Assembly: GCF_014697075.1 (NCBI RefSeq)
Contig: NZ_JACJRE010000003.1
Location: 124,001 to 188,000, forward strand
Length of the DNA stretch: 64,000 nucleotides
Source of the DNA: Tolypothrix sp. FACHB-123
GTDB taxonomy: Bacteria > Cyanobacteriota > Cyanobacteriia > Cyanobacteriales > Nostocaceae
Direction of reading: 5' to 3'
Made by a program: the position numbers and the translations under genes. Within the stretch, counting starts at the first letter, position 1; every line of letters begins with the position of its first letter. The notes below the pieces were generated by a model. It was not told the origin of the DNA. It did no database searches and saw only the letters and a list, made by a program, of their open reading frames with translations. Below are positions 7,145 to 16,306 of this stretch, one piece after another.

Positions 7145-10093
7145 TTAAACGCTAGCTTCTACTAAGACAGCTGGTTTTTCGCTGTTGGCTATGCGTTGGT
7201 GTAAGTCTGACCAAGTTACTCTGTCTAAACTGGGTAGTACGACATTAGCTTTACCTAATCGCTCAACTGGCCCTAGTCCTACAGACCACATTCCAGCGGC
7301 TCTAGCTCCTTCTATCCCGGCTATGGCATCTTCTACCACAACGCACTGTGATGGAGAAATGCTAATTTGTTGCGCTGCAAATAAGAATAAATCTGGTGCG
7401 GGTTTGGGTTGGGAGACGCTGTAACCATCGGCTATGGCATCAAATTTATCTTTAATGCCTAGACGCTGAATTACTGTCTGAGCATTTTTACTAGATGAAC
7501 CTAAAGCGACTTTAATTCCGGCATCTCGCAGTTCTTGCAAGAGATTGGCGACTCCAGGTAGTAAATCATCTGCGGTAATTTTCTCGATTAATTCGAGGAA
7601 GTAGCCGTTTTTGCGCTCCATCATGTCTTGAATTTGCGCTTCTGTGGCGGTGCGATCGCCTAAAATTTGCATTAGGGTTTCTCGTCTGGGTAATCCTCTA
7701 ATCGCGTCGTTGGCTTCTCGATTAAAAGGAATGCCTTCTTCGTCGGCTACTCGCTTCCAGCCTAAATAGTGCAACTCAGATGTATCGGTTAACACTCCAT
7801 CTAAGTCAAAGATGACACCTTTAATTTGGGGATGTGCGGGTTGCAGATTCACATCTGCTGGTGGATTGTCAATTTCCATGTCTGTTTTTTGTCGCAAATC
7901 GAAGTCATACCACTCGTTGCGCCATTGCAGCCGGAATTTCAAACGTTCCCAGGTTGGAGGCAAATTAGGACAGGCGACAGGGCCTAATTTTGTCATCCGA
8001 ATGCCGCCAAACCCAAATACCACGGCTTGCCATACACCTCCAGCACTGGCGGCGTGAATTCCTTCGGCTGCATTACGCCTTACATCTTCTAAGTCTACCA
8101 AGGCTGAACGGAGAAAATGTGTATAAGCGTGGGTGGGTTGGTTCAAATCGCAGGCTAAGATAGCATGGATAGCCGGGCCCAGAGAAGAACCATAGCTATG
8201 GTCGGTGCGTTTGCTGTAATAATCCCAGTTAATCGCTAAGGTTTTGTAGTCGTAACGCTCTCGAAGTAAATACAGCAGCATTAATACATCTGGCTGTTTG
8301 AGAATCTGCTTTTGATTTGTCGCCTCAATTCCCAATAAACCTTGTAAAGATTGAGTGCGGGGTTCGTAATCTGCCAGATTTACATCTTCTAGCTGGAAAA
8401 AGCCTTCAAACTGCTCAATTAAACCAGTAACTTCGTCTTGATTTACATATAGAAGTTCTTGAATTTCTGTCCATTGATGCAGGCGCTCTATGGTTAATTG
8501 CAGTTGTTGGGCTAATTGACTAGATTTTTCGGGGTAGGCTTGCTTGAGCCAGTCCCAAAGCGCCAAAGCTGATTGTAAGTGCCACTGTACCATTAAATTG
8601 GTGAAGGCATTATTATTGACGCGATCATGGTTTTCATCAGGGCCAATTACGTCTAAAATATCGTAGGTTTGCCGCTCTGCATTCCAAATCACGCGACTTT
8701 GCCAGAAAACTGCGGTATCTAAAATAATTTCTGCACCATAATCCCGCATCCAATCGTCATCACCTGTAGTTTGCCAATAATGCCAAGCAGCATAAGCAAC
8801 ATCGGTGTTGATATGGACTTCAATATCACCGCACCAAATTCTCACTAGTTCGCCGTTACCGCTAGCATGGGGAACCCAACGGGGTGTAACTTCATCACCA
8901 GTATCAGCGCTTTCCCAAGCAAACATGGCTCCTTGATAGCCGGCTTCTTGGGCTTTGCGCCTAGCTCCTGGTAAGGTGTGGTAGCGATAGGTGAGCAAGT
9001 TACGGGCTAAAGCTGGTTGAGTTAAGGTCAGGAAGGGAAGTATAAAAATTTCTGTATCCCAAAATATATGTCCGCGATAAGCAAAACCGGAGAGGGTTTT
9101 GGGCGGAATACTCACACGGTCATCGTGACGTGGTGCTACAGCTAATAATTGAAATAAGTTGTAACGGACGCTTAACTGTGCTTGGCGATCGCCTTCTATA
9201 ATAATGTCACTGTCTTGCCATACTTGTTCCCAAGCAGCAATGTGAGCGGCTAGCAACGTTGAGTAACGCGGTTCGTCGGCTAATCTTTGCAGCGCTGCGG
9301 CGATGGGAATTTCGATTTCTCGTGAGGTGAATAGGGTAATAATTTTTTCGACACTCACACTTTTTCCAGGTACGACTTGGAAAGTTGTGCTGAGGGTGGG
9401 AGCAGTATCAGCATTTTCTAAATTAATTGGTGGTGCATTTTCACCTTCCACTACCAATTTAGCTGCCATCCCTAACTGAATTTCGGAATGGATAGTTTGG
9501 TTGTACAGCCAGATAATCCGATCTACACCACCTTGATTCAGGGTTTTCCAATGTGGTACACCTTGAGTTTGGGGTGTGGGATCGAAACTAGTTTCAAAAG
9601 AAACTTCACCTTCAAAGTCTAAGGATGTAACTTGAGTGCGAATTGCTAATACATGCTGATCTGCTAAACTAGCGAAGCGCTCAAAGTGGAAATCTAATGT
9701 ATGTCCTTGGGGAGAACGCCAACGGACATCGCGGCTGAGTATGCCTAAACGTAAGTCAAGCCGCCGTTCGTAGTAGATAATTTCGCCACTGTCCATAGTA
9801 AAGCGATCGCCTGCCACTTTAATAGTTAATGGCAACCAGCTCGGACAATTCACTAGTTCAGTATAGGCGATCGCTACTTTGTCATATAAACCATGTATAA
9901 GTGTAGCGGCGGAATCTTGAGGATATCCTTCTTCAAAACTACCCCGCGTTCCCAAGTAACCATTACTCAGGCTAAAGACAGTTTCTTTATGGTGTAGTTG
10001 TGCGGGATCGAATTCGGTTTCAATAACGTTCCAGTCTGTAGCTTCATTCAGTGCCTGATTGTTGTGAGAATTGTGAACGGATAAGTTTCCCAT
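7145..10093 (-). CDS. fused GH65 disaccharide phosphorylase and beta-phosphoglucomutase
   Basis: A 982-residue fusion. Residues 20-735 are glycoside hydrolase family 65: an N-terminal beta-sandwich (WNVIETEFDP, NGYLGTRGSFEEG), an (alpha/alpha)6 barrel with GHIFWDTEIF, and the catalytic acid Glu487 in GPDENH (484-489). HSYGSSLGPAIHA (632-644) is the usual phosphate-binding region. Residues 757-970 are a HAD beta-phosphoglucomutase with nucleophile Asp763 and acid/base Asp765 in FDLDGVLTD, then GSSSKNAQ and VVVEDAIAGIEGA. Family knowledge: GH65 phosphorylases cleave an alpha-glucoside (maltose, trehalose, kojibiose and others) with phosphate to beta-glucose-1-phosphate, which the mutase turns into glucose-6-phosphate. 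The sugar substrate cannot be told from sequence. It is a single-gene unit. Confidence 0.9.
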   Translation of the reverse strand: MGNLSVHNSHNNQALNEATDWNVIETEFDPAQLHHKETVFSLSNGYLGTRGSFEEGYPQDSAATLIHGLYDKVAIAYTELVNCPSWLPLTIKVAGDRFTMDSGEIIYYERRLDLRLGILSRDVRWRSPQGHTLDFHFERFASLADQHVLAIRTQVTSLDFEGEVSFETSFDPTPQTQGVPHWKTLNQGGVDRIIWLYNQTIHSEIQLGMAAKLVVEGENAPPINLENADTAPTLSTTFQVVPGKSVSVEKIITLFTSREIEIPIAAALQRLADEPRYSTLLAAHIAAWEQVWQDSDIIIEGDRQAQLSVRYNLFQLLAVAPRHDDRVSIPPKTLSGFAYRGHIFWDTEIFILPFLTLTQPALARNLLTYRYHTLPGARRKAQEAGYQGAMFAWESADTGDEVTPRWVPHASGNGELVRIWCGDIEVHINTDVAYAAWHYWQTTGDDDWMRDYGAEIILDTAVFWQSRVIWNAERQTYDILDVIGPDENHDRVNNNAFTNLMVQWHLQSALALWDWLKQAYPEKSSQLAQQLQLTIERLHQWTEIQELLYVNQDEVTGLIEQFEGFFQLEDVNLADYEPRTQSLQGLLGIEATNQKQILKQPDVLMLLYLLRERYDYKTLAINWDYYSKRTDHSYGSSLGPAIHAILACDLNQPTHAYTHFLRSALVDLEDVRRNAAEGIHAASAGGVWQAVVFGFGGIRMTKLGPVACPNLPPTWERLKFRLQWRNEWYDFDLRQKTDMEIDNPPADVNLQPAHPQIKGVIFDLDGVLTDTSELHYLGWKRVADEEGIPFNREANDAIRGLPRRETLMQILGDRTATEAQIQDMMERKNGYFLELIEKITADDLLPGVANLLQELRDAGIKVALGSSSKNAQTVIQRLGIKDKFDAIADGYSVSQPKPAPDLFLFAAQQISISPSQCVVVEDAIAGIEGARAAGMWSVGLGPVERLGKANVVLPSLDRVTWSDLHQRIANSEKPAVLVEASV

Positions 10094-10927
10094 GAGTATA
10101 CATACCTAAATTTTGCGGCTAGTTAGAGTTAGGATGAAATCCTATTTATAGGACTTCGATGCGCAAAGCGCTGTTGTGTCTGTTGTTCTACTTCCATGCA
10201 GTCTTAACAGGAAAAATTGATTCGATTGCTAATATAAATGTTCCTGTTTTCATCACTCTATAGATAGATTTTATTAATAACTCATGTTGTTGGATATTAA
10301 TATGAGAAATTTTACGAATATATATATATGGTTTAACTGCGTTACATCAGAATAATTATCTGCAAATTTCGCTCCATATATACTCACTACATGTCAATGA
10401 ATTCACACTCCAGAAGCCACCTAGCTATCATAAAATTAAATAATTATTAATTTTTTGAAATAACTGGCTCATGAGCAACTGGGAATATTTTGACAGGCTG
10501 AGCCGTAGACAACAAATTCCAGATATTATAGGCATTTCAGATCGGATCGGCTACTAAAAAAATGAGTTATTTGTTTAATTTATAGAAAATCACATTTATC
10601 CCAATTTATTCAATATATTCAAAAGTCTTATTTTGTTCACTTTTATAAGTGATAGGTCAACATGTCAGATAAACATGACATATACTAAGCACTTCATTAC
10701 TTGATAAATCCTAGATTTAAGGTGATTTCCTGCAAGAAATATCCTAGAGACATTTGGTGGATATTACCAAAAGCTAATAGCTTGTCCTGAAGTAGGTTAC
10801 AGGACAATATTAGGCTATCTACAACATTGACTAGAAATTTCCCCAATCCTGACTCAGAAATAATTTACTGCTCATCATTTTCGGTGGCGGAGTCAGAGAA
10901 ATATCAGCGAAAAGCTGAGAATTGTCT
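10094..10927. other. 834-bp AT-rich non-coding region
   Basis: No reading frame with a credible start or family match occurs here. The right part must hold the end of the DUF4336 transcript and the left part the promoter of the GH65 gene. The only structures I see are a short dyad CATGTCAG...CATGACAT near 10660-10682 and an imperfect repeat CCTGAAGTAGG...ACAGGACA near 10786-10805. Nothing identifies a mobile element. Confidence 0.5.
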
Positions 10928-12160
10928 CTACACTTTATCCTGGGGTGGAGGAACGATTTTAAACTTATTGAGATTGATGTCAATTTCTTGAAGCGCTTTA
11001 AAATCTTCTTGGGGTAAAGGGTAACTATTACTGTTAAATAAGCCTGCACTGACAGCTGGTTGCTGTTCTAAGAAAGCAAATGCTTGGCGAAACTGATATG
11101 GTTCAGCTTTAATTGGTGAATCAAAGTGACAAGGGATAATCCAGTGGAAATCCCAACTGGCGACTTTATTCGCCCAATTAATCGTTTCTTGGGGGGCGCG
11201 GTTGAGAATCAGTGTCTGTAATATAGGTGCTACAAATAACCTACCATCACCGCGTAAAGCAGCAAATGAGCGTTGCCAATCAGACTGCCATTTAAAGGGA
11301 TATAAACCAAAATAAGCTTTTTTAGAACGTTCTGGGGCGGTAATAGCATTGCGCAATGTTTGAGCTAAGCTAATTACGTCCAGCACGCTTGGTTGAAAGT
11401 ATAAAGCAAATAACGATATCCGCTGCCAACCTTTACGACGGTTAGCTTGATTATCTACAACAATATCACCTGCATTCTCCTTAGCATGAAAGAGTAAAGG
11501 ATAGGGATCTAATTGAACGATCGCAGGTGGTTCTTCGGGTACAGATAGTATGGTATCTGTAAGTAACAGAGTATGCGATCGCTTGTGGAAGAATGCCACC
11601 TCCGCAAATTTTCCTGGGCCTAAATTAATTGGGCCGAGAATGGCATAATCAAACTCATCAGCAAAGGGTGTTTTTTGGCTATCTGCTGGCAGTATTTGCG
11701 TTGTTTTTGCAGGTAATCCTAGCCAACTCAACGGTAAATTTAAAGGAAAACTCCACTGACTGGGAGCAACAAACACCTGTGCTTGCGGAAAGCATCTCGC
11801 AAAGGGGCCGACAAACACTTTATGTTCTAATCCAGAGATAGTTGGCAGAATAATATACTGAACTTCTCCATGTTCTGCAACCAACTCATTTACTAAACGG
11901 ATACATTCTGCGGTAGGTGCAACAGGCGCGTATACTAGAAGTCCCCCAGCTTCTAGCTTTACCACAGTCATCCGAATGGGCACAACCACATAGAAGATGC
12001 CTTGTATTTGGTCAAAAGTCCAGATTGTATCCTTAACAATTTCTTTGCGGATTGTCCGACGACTACCAAAGGGGTAGAGTGGCAAAGTAAACCAGAACAA
12101 CCAGGAAAAGTCCCTAGAATCAATTTGTTCTATATTGCTTACACGTCCCTCTTGAGCCAC
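10928..12160 (-). CDS. DUF4336 domain protein (metallo-beta-lactamase-like fold)
   Basis: A 410-residue protein matching the DUF4336 family common in cyanobacteria and plants: FWFTLPLYPFGSRRTIRKEI near the start, then a beta-lactamase-like core (GGLLVYAPVAPTAECIRLVNEL, YIILPTISGLEHKVFVGPFARCFPQA, LLLTDTILSV, WIIPCHFDSPIKA). The canonical HxHxDH zinc motif of true MBL enzymes is not present, so activity is uncertain. The start is GTG 12160, supported by GGAGG about 10 nt upstream on the minus strand. A soluble, single-gene unit of unknown function. Confidence 0.75.
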   Translation of the reverse strand: MAQEGRVSNIEQIDSRDFSWLFWFTLPLYPFGSRRTIRKEIVKDTIWTFDQIQGIFYVVVPIRMTVVKLEAGGLLVYAPVAPTAECIRLVNELVAEHGEVQYIILPTISGLEHKVFVGPFARCFPQAQVFVAPSQWSFPLNLPLSWLGLPAKTTQILPADSQKTPFADEFDYAILGPINLGPGKFAEVAFFHKRSHTLLLTDTILSVPEEPPAIVQLDPYPLLFHAKENAGDIVVDNQANRRKGWQRISLFALYFQPSVLDVISLAQTLRNAITAPERSKKAYFGLYPFKWQSDWQRSFAALRGDGRLFVAPILQTLILNRAPQETINWANKVASWDFHWIIPCHFDSPIKAEPYQFRQAFAFLEQQPAVSAGLFNSNSYPLPQEDFKALQEIDINLNKFKIVPPPQDKV

Positions 12161-12425
12161 TTTGCCAATTCCTCCCCATTTCCAATGTGCTATTTGTTCT
12201 CCAGAAGTTGGAGTTTAGCAAATTGTTGAGCTATTAATTTAGCTTTAATGAAAATTCTAGTCGCTAATGACCAATAAATACGGGAAATCTTAGCGCTGCT
12301 GTGGCTTCAAAGCATAACAGTCTTGTTTCCAGCAGCTCACTTGTTCGAGAGAAATTGTCTGTGCCTGATGTTAAATTAATACGATTATAGGCAGAATTTC
12401 CCCAAAAATAAACTTTAGGTCTATT

Positions 12426-12897
12426 CTAAGTTGTCATAGCTGCTACCACTTCTGCCTCTAATTTAGCTTTAGTGGTTTGAAATTCCTTACCCAAATCCTT
12501 TAATTCTGTGTCACTCATACATTCAGATATAGCCGGAAAAATTTCACTTTCTTCCTCTTGTACATGGTGTTGCACTGCTTTTTTCAGCTGTTTAATTTTT
12601 GTTTTAAACTCTGTATCACTGGGTTTGAGTGACTTAATTTCTTCTAAAAGAATTTTGCCTCTTCGTGTTCAGCTTCAGCTTCTTCAATATATTGTTCAGT
12701 CTCTTCATATTGCCACATGGCTGGATAGAATACTATTTCTTCCGTTTTAGCGTGTAATGTCAATACTTTATAAATGGCGTTAAAGCATTCATATAATTGC
12801 TCTGTATCGGCGTTTTCTGCTGTTGTAAAAAGCTTTTTAACTTAGCGATTCTCTGCTTCAATTAGAGAAAGAATATTTTGGTCTGAAATTTAGCCAT
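12426..12897 (-). pseudogene. hemerythrin HHE-domain gene broken by two frameshifts and a stop
   Basis: Reading the minus strand from ATG 12897, three frames must be joined. After MAKF a frameshift leads to DQNILSLIEAENR; then an in-frame TAA (12842-12844, probably from CAA) precedes VKKLFTTAENADTEQLYECF, a helix with HAKTEEIVFYPAMW and EAEHEEAK. A second frameshift near 12645-12658 leads to LLEEIKSLKPSDTEF, VQHHVQEEESEIFPAISE and the stop TAG at 12426-12428. H...HxxxE and HHVQEEE are hemerythrin iron ligands. Since the three pieces still read cleanly, the loss looks recent. An intact but different hemerythrin protein lies at 32431-33483. Sequencing error is the alternative, but three lesions make it unlikely. 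Confidence 0.8.
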
Positions 12898-13586
12898 TTT
12901 TAAATCCTAGAATTAATATATTAGGTAAAAATTCAGATTCAAATCTCCTATTTTTTGCATCTATTAGCTTTCTAGTATCTATTAAACAAAAATCTCGATA
13001 GTTGCTTTTACTCTGCTTACTGACTAGCGTATCAGTGTTTTGTTAATTACAATTACCTCGCTTTGTTTTATAAAAAATTGACCGTATCGGTGAATGTTAT
13101 TTAGCCAAAATTAAACGCTAACTAAAGTAAATTGTTATGACTATAAAATCCATTAACATCTCTCCAACGGTAGAAAAATAATCTACATTTAAATGTATGG
13201 GAAATGCTTGAAAATATTAGCACGAGATTTTACATATCAAGATATATTTAGTGAATGTTGATGAGTTCGTTAGGTTAACAATACTTTAGAAATACTAGAG
13301 CTTAATTCTTAAAGTAGAGGAGAGGCGTAGCCATAAATACATATACTACTATTACCAAGCAATAATTTTATAAGCCCCTAGTCTTAGACCTACTAGGAGC
13401 TTTTTCTTAAAATTTGTCTCCATTAAATTTAAGACGTATATCAAAAGATATAGTAGAGATAGAGAATAAATTTTCTGGCTCTTTAGATATATGTATAAAT
13501 AACGCTAATGGCAGATTAGTTACTCATAGGAAAATTGTTAATGTTTGATTGTTGGTGAACAAACATTACTCAATCACAACAAAACA
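12898..13586. other. 689-bp non-coding region
   Basis: AT-rich, without a credible reading frame. It holds one orphan terminator-like hairpin (13374-13408, listed separately) and must contain the promoter of the small membrane protein that follows. No other structure is clear. Confidence 0.45.
13374..13408 (+). terminator. orphan plus-strand terminator, possible end of a small RNA
   Basis: GCCCCTAGT (13374-13382) pairs with ACTAGGAGC (13392-13400) with one mismatch, followed by TTTTTCTT. No plus-strand gene precedes it within 1.5 kb, so it either ends an unannotated short transcript or is a leader attenuator of the gene at 13587. Confidence 0.5.
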
Positions 13587-13859
13587 ATGAACATTATTGC
13601 TTGGCTGCTTTTAGGACTCATCGCTGGTGCGATCGCAAAAGCTATTTATCCCGGTCATCAAGGTGGTGGAATCCTCGGAACCATAATACTGGGAGTTATC
13701 GGTGCATTTATTGGCGGTAGTCTGGCTGTATTCTTTACTACGGGAAGGTTGGCTTTAGCCGCTTCAAGTCTCAGCATTCCTGGTGTCATAGTTGCGGTTA
13801 TTGGCGCGATTATCGCCGTATTCTTGTGGAATTTGTTGAACCGCAGCAGCGCTGCATAG
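13587..13859 (+). CDS. GlsB/YeaQ/YmgE family small membrane protein
   Basis: A 90-residue protein with three hydrophobic Gly-rich segments (IIAWLLLGLIAGAIAKAIYPG, GILGTIILGVIGAFIGGSLAVFF, VIVAVIGAIIAVFLWNLL), matching the transglycosylase-associated/GlsB stress membrane family. The motif GAIAKxIxPGxxxGG is typical. A TTG further upstream (13545) adds 14 residues, but ATG 13587 matches the family start. Members are often induced by envelope or osmotic stress; the mechanism is unknown. Confidence 0.85.
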   Translation: MNIIAWLLLGLIAGAIAKAIYPGHQGGGILGTIILGVIGAFIGGSLAVFFTTGRLALAASSLSIPGVIVAVIGAIIAVFLWNLLNRSSAA

Positions 13860-13943
13860 AACCTTAGATTTTGAATTAATTATTAGTAACCCCCAGGGAG
13901 TCTAGTTAGATATTATTTATCCCTGGAATTATATGAAACATAT

Positions 13944-13970
13944 AGCACCTACTTAATTCTAGTAGGTGCT
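13944..13970. terminator. hairpin between two convergent genes
   Basis: AGCACCTACT (13944-13953) and AGTAGGTGCT (13961-13970) form a perfect 10-bp stem with a 7-nt loop. Both flanks are AT-rich but have no long T run, so it may end transcription in either direction with modest strength. Confidence 0.55.
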
Positions 13971-14166
13971 ATTATTAAATGCTCAACAACATAATTTAAG
14001 TCAGGTGGCGCAATTAAAGACAACTGGTGTACCCCTTTGGGGAAGCAAGCTACGGGTAGTGTTTCCGATAGAAGAGGGCTGTCATTTGTCATTTTTGATT
14101 GGTTAAGGGTTGCAAGTCGATTGACTTTTCGTAATCTCATTTAATGCGATTACAGACTCACTTAAT
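13971..14166. other. intergenic remainder with CCCCTTTGGGG palindrome
   Basis: No gene is supported. The segment contains CCCCTTTGGGG at about 14032-14042, a palindrome that also occurs near 38546-38556 after gatC, so it belongs to a dispersed intergenic repeat. Confidence 0.45.
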
Positions 14167-16149
14167 TTACTGTGATAATTTTTTGATATTATCGAGAGAG
14201 TATTGATAATATTTAGTATTTCCCTGTGCTTGATAGAGGCTAGCCGCTAAGTTGTAATCTTTAATAGCATTTTGTTTGTCGCCTGAATTTTTATGAAGAT
14301 TAGCTCGATTGTAGTAGGCATTAGGATATTTAGAATCAAGCCTAATCGCTGTATTATAGTCTGTTAATGCGCCTTGTTTGTCTCCTAAGTCTTCACGAAC
14401 TATACCCCGATTGTTGTACGCATCCACATATTTCGGGTTAAGTTCAATTGCTTTATTGTAATCTTGGAGAGCGCTTTCTTTTTCGCCTAAGTCATTGCGA
14501 ACATTACCTCTAGTATAATAAGCAAAAGTATATTTAGGGTTAAGCTTTATTGCTTGATTATAGTCTTGTATAGCGCCTTTTTTATCACCTAAATCATCGC
14601 GCACATTACCCCGTGCATAATAAGAAGAAGGATATTTAGGGTTAAGCTCTATGGCTTTATTATAGTCTTGTATAGCGCTTTTTTTGTCACCTAAATCATT
14701 ATGAATAATACCCCGACCGTAGTAGGCAAAAGCATAGTTTGGGTCAAGTTCAATTGATTGATTATAATCTTGTAAAGCATTTTGTTTTTCACCTAAGTCA
14801 CTGCGAATTCTGGCTCGATTGTAGTACGCGAGAGCATATTTAGGGTTAATTTCAATTGATTTATTGTAGTCTTCTATAGCGCCTTGTTTATCACCTAAAT
14901 CATCGCGTACATTACCTCGATTGTTGTAAGCAGCAATATATCTAGGGTTAAGTTCAATTGCTTTATTATATTGTTCTAACGCTGCTTGATTATTTCCTTG
15001 TTGTCGTAGTTCATTACCACGCTGATAGTATTGGGATGCTGAAGCGAATGAGCCAGAAGCAGGAGAATTTGAAGTTTCTAATGCGGGAGTATTTCTTAAC
15101 TGTGGCTGGGTAGAAAATTGCAATAACTTATAGCCGATAAAACCTAGCACTAGAGTAATCAAAATCCCGATTCCAGTTATTAACTTGTAATTAATTTTTG
15201 GTGATGAGGGCGGGGTTTCTATATTGAATGGTGTGGTTACTGTGATGGTGGGATTTACTTGTAAATCTGTTAAAACTGCATCTACTGTTTGATAGCGTTG
15301 GCGAATATCTTGTTGCAGCATTTTATCTAAAATCTGCCCTAGTTGATGACTCACCGTTTTTCCTTGAGCAGCCATCACATCTCGCCATGTCCAGCGTTGC
15401 TGTTGAGGATTGTAAAGTAAATTGGGAAAAGTACCAGTGAGCAGATGAATACAAGTTGCACCTAAAGCATAAATATCACTCGCAGCATAGGATTCACCAT
15501 AGGTCATTTGTTCTGGTGGCGCATATCCTACAGTTCCCACAGTGGTACCAATAGACATGACAGTACCGCTAAGTTCTTTAGAGATACCAAAGTCAATCAA
15601 TATCAGTTCGCGATCGCGGCGACGCATGATATTCTCTGGTTTAATATCTCGGTGAATTACACCGCGCTCATGGATGAACTTCAGAGTAGGTAGCAATTCT
15701 GTCAAGAGTTGCACAATTTGCGTTTCAGTATAAATTCCCTGTTGTTGCAACTCTTGAAGCAAATTCTGTCCGTCGATAAATTCCTGCACAAAATACAAAC
15801 GTTTGTCTTGTTCGATATTTGCTAACAGTCGCGGAATTTTACTGAAATTATCCCCCAGTGTATCTAAGGTTGCGGCTTCCCGGTTAAATAGTTCCACTGC
15901 TTTTTGATATGCAGTTGGGTTATTGACAATCTGAACTGCTGGGAAGAACTGCTTAATTACACAGCGCTTTTTCGATGGGGTACGTTCGTCCATCGCTAAG
16001 AAATTTCGCCCCATTCCGCCAGCACCCAGTAACTCAGTCGCTCGGTAGCGATTATCCAATAGGAGACTAGTACCGCAAATTAGGCAAAATTTTGTATCCA
16101 CTGGGTTAAAAGTGGGGTTTTGGCAATTGGGATTGAGGCAATAGCTCAT
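14167..16149 (-). CDS. zinc-ribbon Ser/Thr protein kinase with TPR sensor domain
   Basis: A 660-residue protein. Residues 4-25 form a zinc ribbon (C4, C9, C22, C25). The kinase domain covers about 35-295: P-loop LGAGGMG (41-47), Lys66, HRDIKPEN with Asp168, DFG 186-188 and PPE 211-213. One membrane segment (322-344) places the kinase in the cytoplasm and the C-terminal part probably in the periplasm. About eight TPR units of 34 residues follow (370-645), each with the form AYYNRGNVRDDLGDKQGAIQDYNKAIELNPKY in variants. All catalytic residues are present. The TPRs probably bind a protein partner. Inference: a signalling kinase that senses an envelope ligand. Confidence 0.9.
   Translation of the reverse strand: MSYCLNPNCQNPTFNPVDTKFCLICGTSLLLDNRYRATELLGAGGMGRNFLAMDERTPSKKRCVIKQFFPAVQIVNNPTAYQKAVELFNREAATLDTLGDNFSKIPRLLANIEQDKRLYFVQEFIDGQNLLQELQQQGIYTETQIVQLLTELLPTLKFIHERGVIHRDIKPENIMRRRDRELILIDFGISKELSGTVMSIGTTVGTVGYAPPEQMTYGESYAASDIYALGATCIHLLTGTFPNLLYNPQQQRWTWRDVMAAQGKTVSHQLGQILDKMLQQDIRQRYQTVDAVLTDLQVNPTITVTTPFNIETPPSSPKINYKLITGIGILITLVLGFIGYKLLQFSTQPQLRNTPALETSNSPASGSFASASQYYQRGNELRQQGNNQAALEQYNKAIELNPRYIAAYNNRGNVRDDLGDKQGAIEDYNKSIEINPKYALAYYNRARIRSDLGEKQNALQDYNQSIELDPNYAFAYYGRGIIHNDLGDKKSAIQDYNKAIELNPKYPSSYYARGNVRDDLGDKKGAIQDYNQAIKLNPKYTFAYYTRGNVRNDLGEKESALQDYNKAIELNPKYVDAYNNRGIVREDLGDKQGALTDYNTAIRLDSKYPNAYYNRANLHKNSGDKQNAIKDYNLAASLYQAQGNTKYYQYSLDNIKKLSQ
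14260..15030 (-). repeat. 102-bp tandem repeats encoding TPR units
   Basis: Within the kinase gene about seven consecutive 102-bp units are alike at DNA level, with recurring blocks such as ATTATAGTCTTG and TAGGGTTAAG. This suggests internal duplication or gene conversion. Confidence 0.6.
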
Positions 16150-16242
16150 ACTGAAATTTGGGGGATACTAGTAACTATTTTGCCTCTAATTAAACAGTAC
16201 AAGCCAATCTGATATCGGAAAATAATAATTAATCTTAAAATG

Positions 16243-16264
16243 GGGCATTGGGCATTGGGCATTG
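16243..16264. repeat. short tandem repeat ATTGGGC
   Basis: About three copies of the ATTGGGC heptamer between the kinase start and the Rieske oxygenase gene. Confidence 0.85.
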
Positions 16265-16306
16265 AGGGTAGAATATTTGTATAGTTGGGTATTAGCAAGC
16301 AAATCC

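Noticed and set aside
12508-12750. Plus-strand 80-codon frame
   Set aside because: It is antisense to the hemerythrin pseudogene, whose iron-ligand motifs are clear on the minus strand.
13949-14140. Minus-strand 63-codon frame
   Set aside because: It overlaps a hairpin and a dispersed palindrome and has no homology-like features.
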